From contig NC_046683.1 in assembly GCF_009870125.1 (NCBI RefSeq), forward strand, positions 5,580,001-5,644,000: a stretch of DNA of 64,000 bases, read 5' to 3'. A program made the translations under genes and the position numbers. Under the pieces are notes generated by a model. It was not told where the DNA came from. It saw nothing but the letters and a program-made list of their open reading frames with translations, and made no database searches. The stretch is from Drosophila pseudoobscura (lineage: Eukaryota; Arthropoda; Insecta; Diptera; Drosophilidae). Positions 1 through 13,268 of this stretch are shown here, in pieces. Every line of letters starts with the position of its first letter. The stretch's first letter is position 1.

Positions 1-884
1 GTAAGAGGTGGGGGGGGCGGCTCTCTTCTCTGAGATGGAAATTGCATTTCCTTTAGGGAAAGCACTTGTCGATCACGGCATGAACCCTGGAATCTCTGGA
101 TACTAGCTTCGGCGATCGGAAATTTATATACTCTTGAGGAAAGCCGACCAGTTTTAAGGCAAAAGGTGAGAACCGAGATCTTCATCGAAGGATTCGTATA
201 TTAAATACTTATGCTGAAAGCCTGTATAAACGTGCATAAAGGTACTTTGTGTTGGAAAGTCCGTTCGGGAGAACATTTTTAAGTTTAAAAAAGTGTGTGC
301 TGAATGGGTCCCAAAACTATACCCAGACTCAAGGATTCTCTTGAGCCCCGAGGCCACTTAAGCACCGCCGAAAGCTGTTGGCTCCAACCGCAGGACGACA
401 CAACGCACCCAACCTCAACCCACAGCCCTTCATTGGGCCCACCATTGTCCTGTGGGGAACACGCCTCGCGTCAACACCAAAATAACCAGAAAACAAAAGA
501 CGTAGAATGGAAACGAACAGAAAGGAAGTGAACAGAACAGAACAGAACAGTAGAGAACAGTAGAGAAAAAGCCAAAACAAAAGACGAGGCGAAAAAATGT
601 TCCTTGTTCCCGAAATTGAACTTCAATTTCAATGAATGACGCAACAGCAGAGTGGCAGAGTGGCAGAGTGGCTGCTCGCAGAGGGGGTGGTGCTTTGGGT
701 TTTAGTTGGCAAATGCGTTAATTCCATTTTCTTAATTAAATGCACAAACAAAATCACGGAAATGAAAAATAAAATCCAAGTCTTTTACACTCAATGATTT
801 GTTTTCATTAAAACAAGAAATTCTCATTAACAATGGCAATGACAGCGAACAGAAATGGTCTGTGCGGAGGGTGGAGGGGCGTTG

Positions 885-1019
885 GGTGCGGTGCGGTGCG
901 GTGGGGTGGGGTGGGAGGAAAGAGGGTGAAAACCACCGATGGGCGACGGCCAAGGCAAAGTCGAAGGAGAACGCGAAGGCGAAGGCAAAGTCGAAGGCGA
1001 AGGCAAAGGCGACGGCGAC
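885..1019. repeat. GGTGS pentamer and GGCRAA-type hexamer microsatellites
   Basis: Positions 885-915 repeat GGTGC then GGTGG. Positions 951-1019 repeat a six-base unit of the GAAGGC/AAAGGC/GACGGC type. The hexamer keeps reading frames open, which explains several overlapping Lys/Arg/Ala-rich ORFs here that are not genes. Confidence 0.85.
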
Positions 1020-2531
1020 TTTCATTCTGTCCATTGTCCTGCTTATCGCCTGGGCATTGTGATACTCAGTACTGGCAGAGCACAAGGGTATACTGAATTT
1101 GTATATTATATTATATATTATATTATATTATATTAAACACACACATGTATATCCCTTCACCAGTGCCAAAACTACACGTTTTTTGTAGCCCCAAGCACCC
1201 CCAAGTAAAGGGAGAGGGTATGTGTGAGTCGTATACTTTCTTGCGTTGTTTCTGCTCTTTGTCCCTCTCTTGGTTTTGTTGTTGTAGTCAATGGGCGCAC
1301 TCACAAAACGCGCCACATTTTAATTGCCAGCAATTGTCGTCCCCGTTCTCGCAATCCTTGTCGTTGTCGCAGCTGCTCCTTGGACTGCTCTGCTCCGCTA
1401 ACTTATTATCCTTATGCAGGCTCTGTTGTTGCTTTTGTTGTCCTAGCCATTCCCGGAGTCAGGCGCCACCCATCTTTTTTTTTCGGCGAAAGCGTCAGAA
1501 TTTATGACATACTTTTCAGCGCAATTGTTGTCGCGATTTACGCGCCCTCACCCGCTGCCATGCCAGATTTTTGGGGGGGGGGACTGGAATCTGGAAGGGT
1601 GGCCTGAATGGTGCAGCCCTGCCCTTAACAATTAGCTTTCTGGCAGCTGCAGAGTCAATCAATAAAATCACGAGAAATTCAAACATTTTCCGTAGCATAC
1701 TATTTGGCGCTTGGAACTTGAACATTTTCAAATGGAAAATAAATAATAAAATAGAAAAGGGTTTCCTGAAAAGCGAATAGCCAACACCAAGGCTCGCAAA
1801 ATTACAAAATTGTATTCCATTTTTGCAGATACCTTTTTTTTTAATTAATTAAACAGAGATTTTAGAAAGTTAGTGCTAAAAACTCTGTAAATCGTTTCGA
1901 TTCGTTCACTTATCTTCCTGATTACGAAAGGTATACATTTTATGTTTAAGTTAGTTCTATCCTAGCGATAAAATGAAGAAGCAATTAAGTAATAGGCTGA
2001 GTCTCATTGTACATAGAAAAGTGCAAAGGCCCAGGAGCAGAAAACCAAAACATTTCCAATGGGAAAATTGCATGGAAAACATGTTTATCTTTTAATGATG
2101 CTATGCCAATGCCAAAGCTATCTTATGCGGTAGATATATATATCTACCCTGGCAAAAAAAGGGCAATGCGTTAAGTTGCTTATTTATAGATTTTTAATTT
2201 AAAATCGGAGGGTTTGTGGCTCATCTAAGATACATATGTGGGTTCCGACCTCACCCGATCTGAAGTTCATCTTTACGCGAGAAGGCACCATAATTAACTC
2301 CATTATATCACCTATCTTTAAGAGCACAATGCTTTCCAAGTAGAGCACGTTTTTTGATTGGATTTCCGACTGCTGCATAATCGTTTTTCAGAATGCCATT
2401 TAGCTTTTCATAGATCTCCTCCAGGCAAGGGCATTGTTTTTCAATTGTCCAATTTTTCAACTTTAATTCTATCTCTCTCTCTCTCTCCTGCATCCCCATG
2501 CCGATCCATTCCCAGCCATTCCCTGGCCATT

Positions 2532-2550
2532 CCCCCCCCCCCCCCCCCCC
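2532..2550. repeat. Homopolymer of 19 C
   Basis: Nineteen consecutive C residues, between a GGCCATT sequence and a T-rich flank. The exact length is likely to be unreliable in any assembly. Confidence 0.9.
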
Positions 2551-3663
2551 TCTTTGGGGCGGCGACTGCAGCCAGTGGCAAGGAAAAAAGAATGCATGAA
2601 ATGAGAGCAGATGAGAGCTAAAAAAGTACCGCTAATCGTACAAAATGGCGGCAAACACACACCAGTCGTGCGGCAGGGGGCGGCGGGGGGGTGGGGCGAA
2701 TGCGCTAGGGAGTGGAGTGGCAGTGGAGCTCAGAAAGAGAGACAGAGAAAGAGAGGACGTAAATTTACTCAACGTCATTTTTTCGTTCCCTCTTGCATTT
2801 TCCTATTTTCTCGATTTTTTGCTGCCACTGCCGTTGTGTGCTGTTGACGTCGCTGCCCTCTGCTGCGGCTGCTTCTTTTTCGATTTTTCCAGCTTTTCTT
2901 TCCGTTCTTCCTCTTTCTGTTGCTTTTTATGCAGTTTCTGCCGTTGCCCTGGCAATGGACCCGCCTTCTTTTGCCGGCTTCACCTATCGTAGCGTCGTCC
3001 TCGTCCTCGTCGTCAGCTGCACGAAAGGTCCTGGCCGTGCCGGCCGCATGCAGCATGCAGCCAGAGAGAGAGAGACACACACAGACTGAGAAGGAAAGAG
3101 TGGGAGAGAGCGAGCAAGCTTGTGTCTGCGTCTGCCTACACCGAACAGTGTCCTGCTCTCTCTCTCTCTCCTGCTGGCCGCGCTCTCTCTCTTTCCTCTT
3201 CTGTAACGCTCTCTCATTCTTGCGTTGGCTCTGCGCTACTGCATTTTCCGTTAGCCGTTAGCCGTTAGCTATTCCCTACTCCCTCCCCTCACCCCCCTCC
3301 CCCATACACTCTCATTCTGGCCACTCTTCCACTGCTTTTACTCATTCTCATTCTCCTACTATTTCTTCCTATCCTTTTTCGGATTTCATTTATTGTGTAT
3401 TTTTTGCATTTCATTCTGCTCTTTTTTATGCTTTTGTTTCTCCTTAGCTTGGCCAGGCTTTAAATTTGATTTTCTCTGCAGCATTTAGAGCACACACACA
3501 CTTCCTCTCTCTCTCACACACTCACATATGCATATGTGTATGCCATGATATGTCTCTTGGAGGGACAGCCAGGCAGTGCTTGCCCCTAGGGTCCCTAGGG
3601 TCCACATTTTAAAGATTCCTGTCTTTTAAGAAATGTAGTCTAAAAACTTGTGCATTGGAGGCA

Positions 3664-3845
3664 GATGTCCGCCAAAGGAACTGTCCACCCACGAAGCTGT
3701 CCACCAAGGAGCTGACAGCCCATGAAGCTGTCCTCCCAGTAGATGTGCGACAGCCATGGAATTGTCCCTCCATAGAGTCCCTCCAACCAAGACGCAAGGG
3801 CTCCACCCATGGAGCTTTCCGCCCAGGCCAGGGATTGTCCAGTAA
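3664..3845. repeat. Degenerate minisatellite, unit about 15-16 bp
   Basis: Successive units follow the pattern CTGTCCACCCACGAAG, CTGTCCACCAAGGAG, CTGACAGCCCATGAAG, CTGTCCTCCCAGTAG, then decay over the next 100 bases while CTGTCC or TTGTCC and CCATGGAG cores recur. The period alternates between 15 and 16, so coding periodicity is not kept. The frames open on both strands look like by-products of the repeat. Confidence 0.75.
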
Positions 3846-6800
3846 ATAGAGGTTATACAAGCTTGAAGGACGAAATACCTTTTGCGATTTCGCACCTTTC
3901 TGATCAATACTTCAAACTAATCCCGACTATATCTACGAATATATCAGTATCAGCCATGTTCTGGTTATCACAAGTCCCAAAAAGTTGCGTTGGTTTTCGT
4001 AAGATTCTTAAGATTTAAAACCGGTTGGTATCGGGTATATATGTCGTTAGTTTTTTAATTCACGAATTGTTTCTTTTCTTTTGGATTGTTGGATTATTTA
4101 ACAAAATATTTCAATTTCCAAAAGAGAAACAGATTTGGGAACTAAACTTTATCGGTAGCAAAACGTTGCGAAAACCGGAGCACATAGATTTAGACTCGTA
4201 CAAATTTTTCGAAAACCGGATGATGGCTGTATATACTTCCAAATTATTTTTAATTTGTATTCTTATGTATTACATTACATTACAATTTTACTTCTTGAGA
4301 TATAAATCTTGGAACACACATATATCAAGAAATGAGAAGAAAAGAAAGAATCATTCAGGCAGGCTCCGGTTTTCACTTACCTCTGCGTTTTCAGCCAAAA
4401 TATCCCGTTTTTGCACCTTCGGATTTACTGGTTAACGCCCAGATAAATGCTGGTCAGTGGACATTTGTAACATTCGATGTTATGATATCTATAGCCGAAG
4501 AAATAATTTGCTCAATTGCCCAGGTAATGGTATCCAATTTTTGATAATGCCTCAATAAGTCATCTTCTTGTTTCCTTTTGCAATTAAGACTCGTTTTGTT
4601 GCCTAGAAAAAAACACTTTATTTTTTTATGTCGGCGAGGTAAATGTTTTCGATTTGACAACAACAAATTTTGCGCCAATTTTTTTGTTTTCAAAAGAAAA
4701 TCCGAAAATCGTTGCGTAAGTGAAAACCGGAACCTTTCCGATTATTTAATTTATAAATTGGAAAGGCCGAATCCTACACTAAATTAAATTTTGTACACCA
4801 TTTAATTTAAATAGAGCCATCCAAATGATTTTTAGAAAATGATCGCATAAAATATTTGTAGAAGCTGCGTTGCCTATAACCGATATTTACTGTATATATA
4901 TTTATATGTACAGTGTACAGTGTACACCCATATGTATAGATCTTCTCCTCAATTAGACCCCCACTGCACCCAATCCCAGGGGCTGTATAAATAATTTGCA
5001 ACTCATTTCGTAGATGGTTTTTATGAATTGCCGTGCAATTTTTAATGAAATTTATCGCGCTTATCCGGGCGCATTAATCAAAAACCGGGCATTTGGCTCC
5101 GTTATCACGCCGCGTCGCCGCGACCCCGCAACAACATTTACAGCAACAGCAACAGCAACAGAAACAGCAAAACAGATTTATAACGAAACAGACTGTTGCT
5201 GCTGCTGAACGAGTGTGTCTGTCTCTGTTGCGCGCCTTTGACGGAGGTCGCTAATTTAAACCAAATGAATTGGCACATTTTTCACTTTTCCCCCAGTCCC
5301 CAGCTCTCCTCTCACTCTCTCTCTGGCGGAAGTCAAATGAGCAGCGGGAATCTCCAAACGGAATCTGAACCGCAACCTGAACCTGAACGCAGACCCGGAC
5401 CCAGGCCCAGACCCGTACCCGTACCCGCCCCGGCCAAAGCAGGCCGACAATGGGAGATGTCGGGGCGTAGTCACTTAATCCATGGCCCGGGCGATAAAAA
5501 TCTTGAAAATCCAACTTAAGTGTTTGGTAATTTATCTCACTGTTGTGCACCGCTCCATCTCCATCTCCACCTCTCGATGTGTTTCCGTCTCTGTTGCTCT
5601 TCAGAGCATACGCGCGACATTTTTTTCCGTATAATCGTGCTAGTCGTAGTCGCACTCCTGCTCATACTCCTGCGCCTGCTTTGACGATTCCTTCAGTCGT
5701 CAGTCATCGCACAGCGGGCTGCCACAGCCCAACCACAAATAAGCCAGGAAGAGCCACACCCCACACTCCCATCCGAGCGGCCCCAACCAGCAGCCACTTC
5801 CGGCATCAGCATCAGCTCGTTGTCAGTCATTTTGAGTTTGGCTTTCGATGAAATGATAAATGATGAAAAATCTTGCCAAAGATTTAAAATTATCCAAGAG
5901 CAGAGTCAACAGCAAATCAGCGGAGCAGGGGCCAGCGCCCGAATCCTGCCCGGGGAGGCAGCCTCTCGAAAATGAGCTTGCAAATACAGAAATGAGATGA
6001 GATGAGATAATACCCCCCACTTATGGCCAGCACTCCAAATTGGAAGCAGATGAGACAGGCTGGGAGAGCGAGAGAAATTGAAAAACTAAAGTACAGTAAA
6101 GCATACCAAGGAAAGGTGCAGGGCTTCAAGGAGTTAGATGGAAAAAAAGATATCGGAAAGAGGGATATGCGTTGATAACTATCTAATGAAAGTTGAAGGT
6201 ATAACTTTCATCAGCGAAACAACTTAATAAAATAAAAGTAAATATAAAGGAAGACAGATCATAACAAAAGAAATTTACTAATTACTTTCTCTATATCAGA
6301 AGCCTAGGAGAATTCGCGCTCGGTTCGGTTAACGCGTCACGCGTCATGCGGCAGACCTCCTCGGTCGAATGAAGTCCACCATTTGCGAATTGATTAGTTT
6401 GCAGCCAAACTTCTTAAATTTTACAAAAGTTATTGTGAAATGCCACTCCGGGTAGTTTCTGGTCTCTCGACTCTGTGCATTGATAAATCTCCAGCACCTC
6501 ATTTTCCATTTTCCATATTTCATCACATTGCTCTAGCCCCTAGCGGCCCTGAGTTGCACTTTCTGAATGGGTTCTTCAGGGCCATTGTTCGCACGCATTT
6601 GACGGAGTGGACAGTGGATCGTAGGATGCCTCACCTCTCTGTACCCCTTCTGAAAGCCCCTCTGCGCTCATTTGCTCGATGATTTCAACAGTTTTTCAAT
6701 TGAGCAAAAGCTGAAGGCAAATGGGAAAATTGGGTTTTTCTTATAGTTTTTCCATGCTGCTGTTTGGCTGGCTACCGAAAATGTTCTTGCTGCCGGTCGT

Positions 6801-7892
6801 GGACGTGGTTTTGGTCCTGTCGAATCCGTCGATATCCACCCTCGACCCAGACCCCCCCCTCTAACAGCGCCTCAAGGTGCTGGAGGGTTGGGCATGAGAG
6901 GATTCGAAGTTTTAAATAGCCATTAGCGAAAGCGCTTATTAAAAATTTACATTTCATTCCACTTTACAGCTGAGCGAGCCAGGAGATGAGACGAGTTGAG
7001 TCGAGTTGAGTTTCGAGACTGGAAAATTCATTTCAGCTACCACCAAAGAACCAACCCCACACCAGCCCACACCACCCCAAACCCCTAAACCGAACCCAGT
7101 GTCCGCCTACTTCCTGCCGTTGATGGGGTTAAAATTTTCTGTTGTTGGATCTTTAGGTGTTCATGCCAAGTTAATTTAATAATAAAACTGAAATTTAATT
7201 CATTTGTGGATAGGCCAGGTCCTGGTCGAGTCCAGTCTTAGTACCAGGAGTGGGGCGGGGCAAGAGTTGGCTATGGGAAAGGAGTTTCCCTGAGGGATAG
7301 ACCCAACTGCTGGCCCCAGCCGAGTTCGCCTCAGTCTCAGCGTCTTTTCACTCGTTTTTAATATTATTTTCCAGTTATCTGACCTTTTTCTTCTCGCAAC
7401 TGTTGGCCAACCTCGGATCCGGCAACATTTTCCACAGCCAGAGGCCACAGAGAGAACAAGAAGGAGACGGCTTCTTTAATTATGAGCCAAACAAGAGCTT
7501 TAAAATGCCAAACTAACATCCACACAGCCACCCACCCGAAAGATCTTAGCACTTAAAAGCGCTTGGAAAGGCATCCCCTCGGAAACCCCTTCCCTTTTGG
7601 CCTGTCGTCTTGCATAAATTTCGGGACTGCGAGAGCACTTGCAGCCAAATTGAATTGCGTAAAACTAACCGCCGAATGCGCGCAGCACAATTAAGGTTGA
7701 GGTTTTATAGCCGCGCTGTCGATGGGGGTATGCCCCAATCCCCTCCCCATAAGCGGTACAATATCTCTCTGCCCCTCAGCCACGGGTTTGGCATTTCCCC
7801 ATTTGCGGGTTTGGGGATCTGCGGGTGGCAGCTGTCAGTGCGCTAGTCAGTCGCTGTCAGTTTTCGGTTAGCTGCAGGCGGGGACAACGCTG

Positions 7893-7930
7893 CCGCCATC
7901 CGCCATCCGCCATCCGCCATCTGCCATCCA
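7893..7930. repeat. Heptamer repeat (CCGCCAT)n
   Basis: About five direct copies of CCGCCAT, the last with a T substitution (CTGCCAT). A simple tandem repeat with no associated ORF. Confidence 0.85.
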
Positions 7931-10900
7931 CCTCGATTCCTTAACATATCTTACCCCTCAATACCCATCACATACGAAATGAATCTTCAACACCCATCAG
8001 ATACGAAATTTATCTTTGCGTGCGCTCGTATCCTGCCCAATCACCTTTGCAGTTTGACAGCAGCAGCAGCCAAATGGGATTTCAGATGCAAGAGCTCGAA
8101 ATGTATCCTACAGAATATTACACATGTTACAAATGTACGAACGGAAGGATTATGTAAGGAAGTAATTAGTTACCCATACCCATCCCATACTTCTATAGTC
8201 AGAAAAAAAGTCTAACAAACTGAAGCTTAGAAATTGATACACGATTTCGACACTCGGCCTGAAGCCGGGATATAGCTATGGATATATAGAGAGTTGATCA
8301 TTCATCGTTGGTTATTCAGTAACAGCGTAACACAATGGGCTTTAGACGTAATAATATGGATATATGTGGATAATGAAATGGATAAATGGAAAGAAAACAC
8401 AGATATGCAAGTCCATTAATTCATTATAGACGTCTGTAGATTATATGTGGAAAACCAACTTAAATACATCGCAGCCGATAAGCATAGATATGTGTTTATA
8501 TATTGATTCTAAATATAGTCACAAAAATGCATAAAGTTCTCTTTCCAACGTCTCCCCTAGTCGACTCCCAGTACCCTTTACGGGACAAACGCGCTCTTGA
8601 CACCAAGCCCAACCAAGAAGGAACAGCTCCGGGACGGTGTCCTGGTCGGTGCCAGGATGAGGATGAGGAGGGGACAAGAAGCACACGAAACAGCTGGACC
8701 GGGAGTAAAATCAGAATCAGGAGCAGCGGGGAGCGGGGAGCATGGCAAACGCTTTTTGGCCGCACAACAAAATTTGATTTGTATTTCTGTGGTTTACCTT
8801 TAGCCCCCAGTTTTCCAGCTCTCTCACCCTCCTGGCTGCCCAGAGGGACACGAACAAAACTATGTTGAGGTGGAGGAAGAGGTGGAGGAGGAGGAGGATG
8901 GAGTGCCAGGAGTGTCAGTGGCACCTGGGCTTGCCTACTGTCGTAGATGCTGAGGTTGAAATGTAAAATGCACAGAATGGATTGTGCGGCTAACCGGAAC
9001 AATTAAGGAATTTCCCCGGCAACTGTCCTGGTGGTCCTGTCCCGGCCCTGGGTCTGTCCTAGGTCGGGCTCACGGAGTTGCAGTTACCAAATTACGAATG
9101 CCACATGGACCTGGCTGGATCATTCCCATTCCCCCCTGTAGTAGTCAGAGTCTTGCTTCTGCTATCCTCCTCAAAAATGATTAAGTAGATTGCAATGACT
9201 AAATTCTGAGCAGGACGACAAGACGATGACACGGCCCAGGACACGACGAAGACGTTGGCTGGCAAAGGCGATAAAATGGAAAAACCGACGGGGAAATCAG
9301 GAGATGGAGCTACCAGAATATGGCGTGTTGGCTTTTGTTTCTGGCCCAGCCAAATATGTCTTGCATACGAAATTATCATAAGCCCTGAAAGCTTTCCCAC
9401 AGCCACAGCCTTCCCCTCGTCGATATCTAGGAAACTCCATGAGCTCCAAATGCAACAGCAACAACATGGTTGCAGAGTGACTGGGTGGTTCAGTGGATGG
9501 GTGGATGGGTAGATGGGTGGTTCGGGTTTGGGGGCAGGACGGAGCCAGCACTGGGCTATCGCAGCTGGCTACGTGGCCGTGTCTACCTCAACGTTGACGT
9601 TGGCACGGAAATAATTGAAAATACGTGTTTGGGTTTTTGCGGACAGCGGCAGTTGCTTGACAACACAAGCAACAACAATAAGGAGACGGCCGCACGTTCG
9701 ACCCAACGTTTGGGCCAACTTGGACTTGGCCACATTTCAGTTTGACAAATTTCACTTCGGCCCTGGCCCAGGCATAATAAATTTTGTAATTTCTTCAAAT
9801 GAATTTTGAAAATCAACAGAATAGCCGGTGGGGCTCGGGGCTTTACCCATTATCGAAATGAGCCAACAATTTGTGACTACGAATGGTAAAACCCCTATTT
9901 GAACTCTAGCCCCCGACCACCCAACCCCCCAACCACTATATTAATCATTATTTTCTTGGAAACGGAAACTTTCAATGGCAGAACAGCACTAGCAATAGAT
10001 GGAACAGCGGGCCATGGCCTTGGAATGAAGTTTTCCAGTGGCACAATCATGCAGCCTTATGGATAATGACTTCGAAACAGATATGCTACGTATTGTCATT
10101 ATAACCAACGAACCATCGATCCGCATTTGCCAGTTAAAGTTATAGTTATTTCTAATTAATTATTAATTAATTAATACTTATACTTCTCCAAGCTGAGGAA
10201 AAGGAAAAGCTAAAATAAAGATTAAAAAAAGGGAAAAACCCACCAGATCAAGTTTAACAATTACAGGATCGAAGCCAAAGACAAAGAACTTCTAATAGAT
10301 CTCACACAAAGGTCCAGAAAAACATTATGCTTTCATTTTGCACTATGCCTGTGATTGAACCCCAAATTTTTAATTGAATTTTTCATTCAAAATAAATGGA
10401 ACCAGTGCCTTCCGAAGAACATTTCACCTCAGAGCAATGATCCAGGGATTGTATAGTATTTTTCACATGCACTCAAGAGTCTCTTGCATGCCAATAGGCT
10501 GGTGGGTCCAGGGTATGTAGGGTCCTTTTAGGTTATGCCGGCGGATAATCAGCCTATGCTATTTACTCTCTACCCCAATTGGCTGAGGCAAGGCTATCTC
10601 CTGGCTATTAACATGGAAAGTACCCGTCTGACAACGACCTGCCATATGTACGAGGCTTCAAAGACCTCCACTACCGTCCCCGTGCGGTCCCCTATGACAA
10701 TTTATTTTTCCAAATCCTTTCGTATCTGCAAAGTGACAAATCTTGTGAGTCCCAACATTTTTGTATAAGATTAGAGATTTTTGTTTCCCAATGATCTCTG
10801 CCTTTATTCATTAGGTTTCCCTTAACATTTCATTGTATCTCTCTTAAAGTTTCTCACCGAGATTCCCGTCGAGCATCTGTTTGAATTATCCTTGACTGCT

Positions 10901-11778
10901 CTCAGTTCGATTCAGGAACATTCTTCAGTCTTCCCTTAAAGTCCTGGCGTAATTTGGCTTAAAGCCCGGGACCGACGATTCGATAGACATTCGATTTACG
11001 ACAAAAATTTTAATTACCACAAATGAGAGGGAGGAAAACTCTTTTGGCTGGAAATTAGCTGGCAGGGAAAATCAATTAGCTGCCTTCCCAAAGAAAAATA
11101 TACACAAAAAAATAAAAATAGAAAAATAAACAAAGCCAGAAGCAGGACGATAGCCAGGAGGAGGCGCAGGATGAGATGAGATGGCGGTGGGCGAGTCGAC
11201 CACTCGTACCACTCTTTAAATCAATAAATCATCTGCAAGCAAATTAGTTGGATGAGGAGGTGTGGGTGAGTGGATGGGTGGTTGGGTGGTTGGGCTTTGG
11301 AGTGGGTCAAGAGACCGACCATTAGTCTTGCTTGGACACGGCTCGACCCAAAGTTGTCCTTGCCCTTGCCTTCTCTCCTTCTCAAGTTCTCTTCTTCTTT
11401 ATTTTTATTTTTATTTTTTCCGTTGTGTGATTTGCCAGCGAAAACCACGTGATTGGCTTTTAGAGGGTATCCACAGCCACCCAGGCCCAAATTCAGTCCC
11501 AGCCCCATCCTCTGGTTTGAGCAAATGAAATCCATTATATTCATGCGCAACAAAAGCCAAAAAGGATGAGTCCGCAGGACCCCGAAGGAAGCAGGACTCT
11601 TGGACCAGGGCTTACTTCGCAGAGCCCTGAGCGCTGGGCGATGTGCTGTTCTGGCGACATAAAAAATTCATTAAAAGTAATAAACTAATTCCATTCGATC
11701 CTATTAAAAATCATTTTCGAATTAAGGATATTTGCATATCCTTAATAAAGTTTTACCGGACACAAAGGCACAGAAAGT

Positions 11779-12028
11779 GGGGAGTCGGGATTGGGATTGG
11801 GAGTGGGAGTGGGAGCTGGGGCCGAGGCCGGGCCGGGCAGGGCTTTGCCTTTGTGACATTTTACTGGCCATAAGCAGACAAGTGGATGAGCTGTGGATGC
11901 CCCACCTGCCCCTGAATCACCCCTGCTCCTGCAGCCGCTCATCAGCAGCGCCGTTGGTGGTTGATGCCATGCTGATGAGCCAGGGACAAGGGCCATTGAC
12001 TGGGAGTGGGAGTGGGAGTGGGACAAGG
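11779..12028. repeat. Two blocks of GGGAKT hexamer repeat
   Basis: GGGATT/GGGAGT hexamers repeat at 11779-11815 and again at 11999-12024. They open Gly/Ser/Trp-rich frames on the plus strand that are not real genes. Confidence 0.75.
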
Positions 12029-12860
12029 TCCAAGGCCCAAGCGTCCTGGATGGGACTGGGGGGAAATCTTGTTTTTATTTGTTTGTTTACCGTCCGCAAA
12101 ATGAACGTTGGCAGCTAGTGCTGGTGGTGGGTGGGCTGGATATATATTTAAATTTTATCGCAAGAGGTCCGACGAGCCTGATTGCCTACGGATTTGCCGT
12201 ACCGAGGACACTTTCGGCTCACAGCTGCCAGGACTCATCAATCAGCTGCAGACTAATTACATAATCTCCTCTTGATTATGTTGCCGCACAATTGTTGTTG
12301 CTGCCGCTGCTCTTGGGGCAAATTGAACTTGTTGAGTGATGCATAGCGGGACTCAGGACTCAGGTCTCAGGACTTGGGACTCCGCACACAGGACATAGAG
12401 CCGGAGGGTGGCCTAGAGACGGCGGTCTTTGTTTCAACAGCTAATCTTTGGTGCTCTTTTCGAGTGGCACAAAGAGTTCTCTTTTGTCACTCTAGATTGG
12501 AATGGGACTGCGATTCGAAATGGGCTTAATAATGGGATTTTAGGAATGGCATTGGAATAACCAGATTCCTTTGCGTACGGAAACCGAGCCTGGTTTTCTC
12601 AATACCATGACATCCCAACGATGTATTCACATCAATTCCGCCTTATATAACTAGATTCAAACTTGCTCAATGTTGGCTGAAAGCGGTCTTAATTGTTTTA
12701 AATTACGGCTGTTACCGCAGATCAAAAATTAAATAAAGATTTTTTTTTTAAATATTTTCAAGAGATTTTGTTCTGAGGTAAGCCCATATTTTTTGGAATT
12801 ATTTTAGGAGTCTCAATATTTTATATAACTATGTATATATTCAACCCTTTTCCGCCTCAC

Positions 12861-12889
12861 CTCTCTGTCTCTCTCTCTCTCTCTCTCTC
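12861..12889. repeat. (TC)n microsatellite
   Basis: Nearly uninterrupted CT dinucleotide run. A complementary GA run follows at 13394-13410. Such runs can bind GAGA-type factors in flies, but no adjacent promoter is evident. Confidence 0.85.
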
Positions 12890-13197
12890 GGGGTGTAATA
12901 TTCTCATTCGAGAGAAGCTTTGTGAGAAAGTTGGTGCTGAAGAAGTTGAAAGAGAATCGGTTTATAATGCCTCTGGTGACCTTGATCCGTGCACCAACAA
13001 AGTTTCCGCTTTCTTCGTCGCTAACACACAGTTCATCTCCCTTCTCCCACGCTCGCTTTCTCGCTATCTTTTGGGATTTTCTTTTTTCTACGCATTTAAT
13101 GAGCAACTGCAACAACAACAAAACTTCTGGAATGACCTTGACACTGAAAAGTAACTGTAAAAGAAAAATCCCAAAGAACTTTGCGTATTGCGCAAGC

Positions 13198-13268
13198 GGC
13201 GACGGCGACAGCGACGGCGACTGCGACGGCTATGGCGACGGAGACAGCGGCGAGGACGGCGACGGCCA
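13198..13268. repeat. Hexamer repeat of GGCGAC type
   Basis: About twelve imperfect copies of a six-base unit GGCGAC/AGCGAC/GGAGAC. It yields Asp/Gly/Ser-rich or Arg-rich frames, depending on strand, which I do not regard as coding. Confidence 0.85.

Larger units (their letters stand above)
1..3663. other. Non-coding stretch with simple repeats
   Basis: No ORF here has the codon pattern or length of a gene. The open frames are short and mostly pass through low-complexity DNA. Visible elements are a GGTGC/GGTGG pentamer run (about 885-915), a purine-rich hexamer run (951-1019), a TATTA-type AT repeat (about 1098-1135), a run of 19 C (2532-2550), and CT/GA-rich tracts around 3060-3220 and 3490-3530. 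It could be intergenic DNA or part of a large intron; the sequence alone does not decide. Confidence 0.7.

Noticed and set aside
732..1136. Overlapping Lys/Arg/Ala-rich ORFs in several frames
   Set aside because: All are produced by the hexamer microsatellite at 951-1019, which keeps every frame open.
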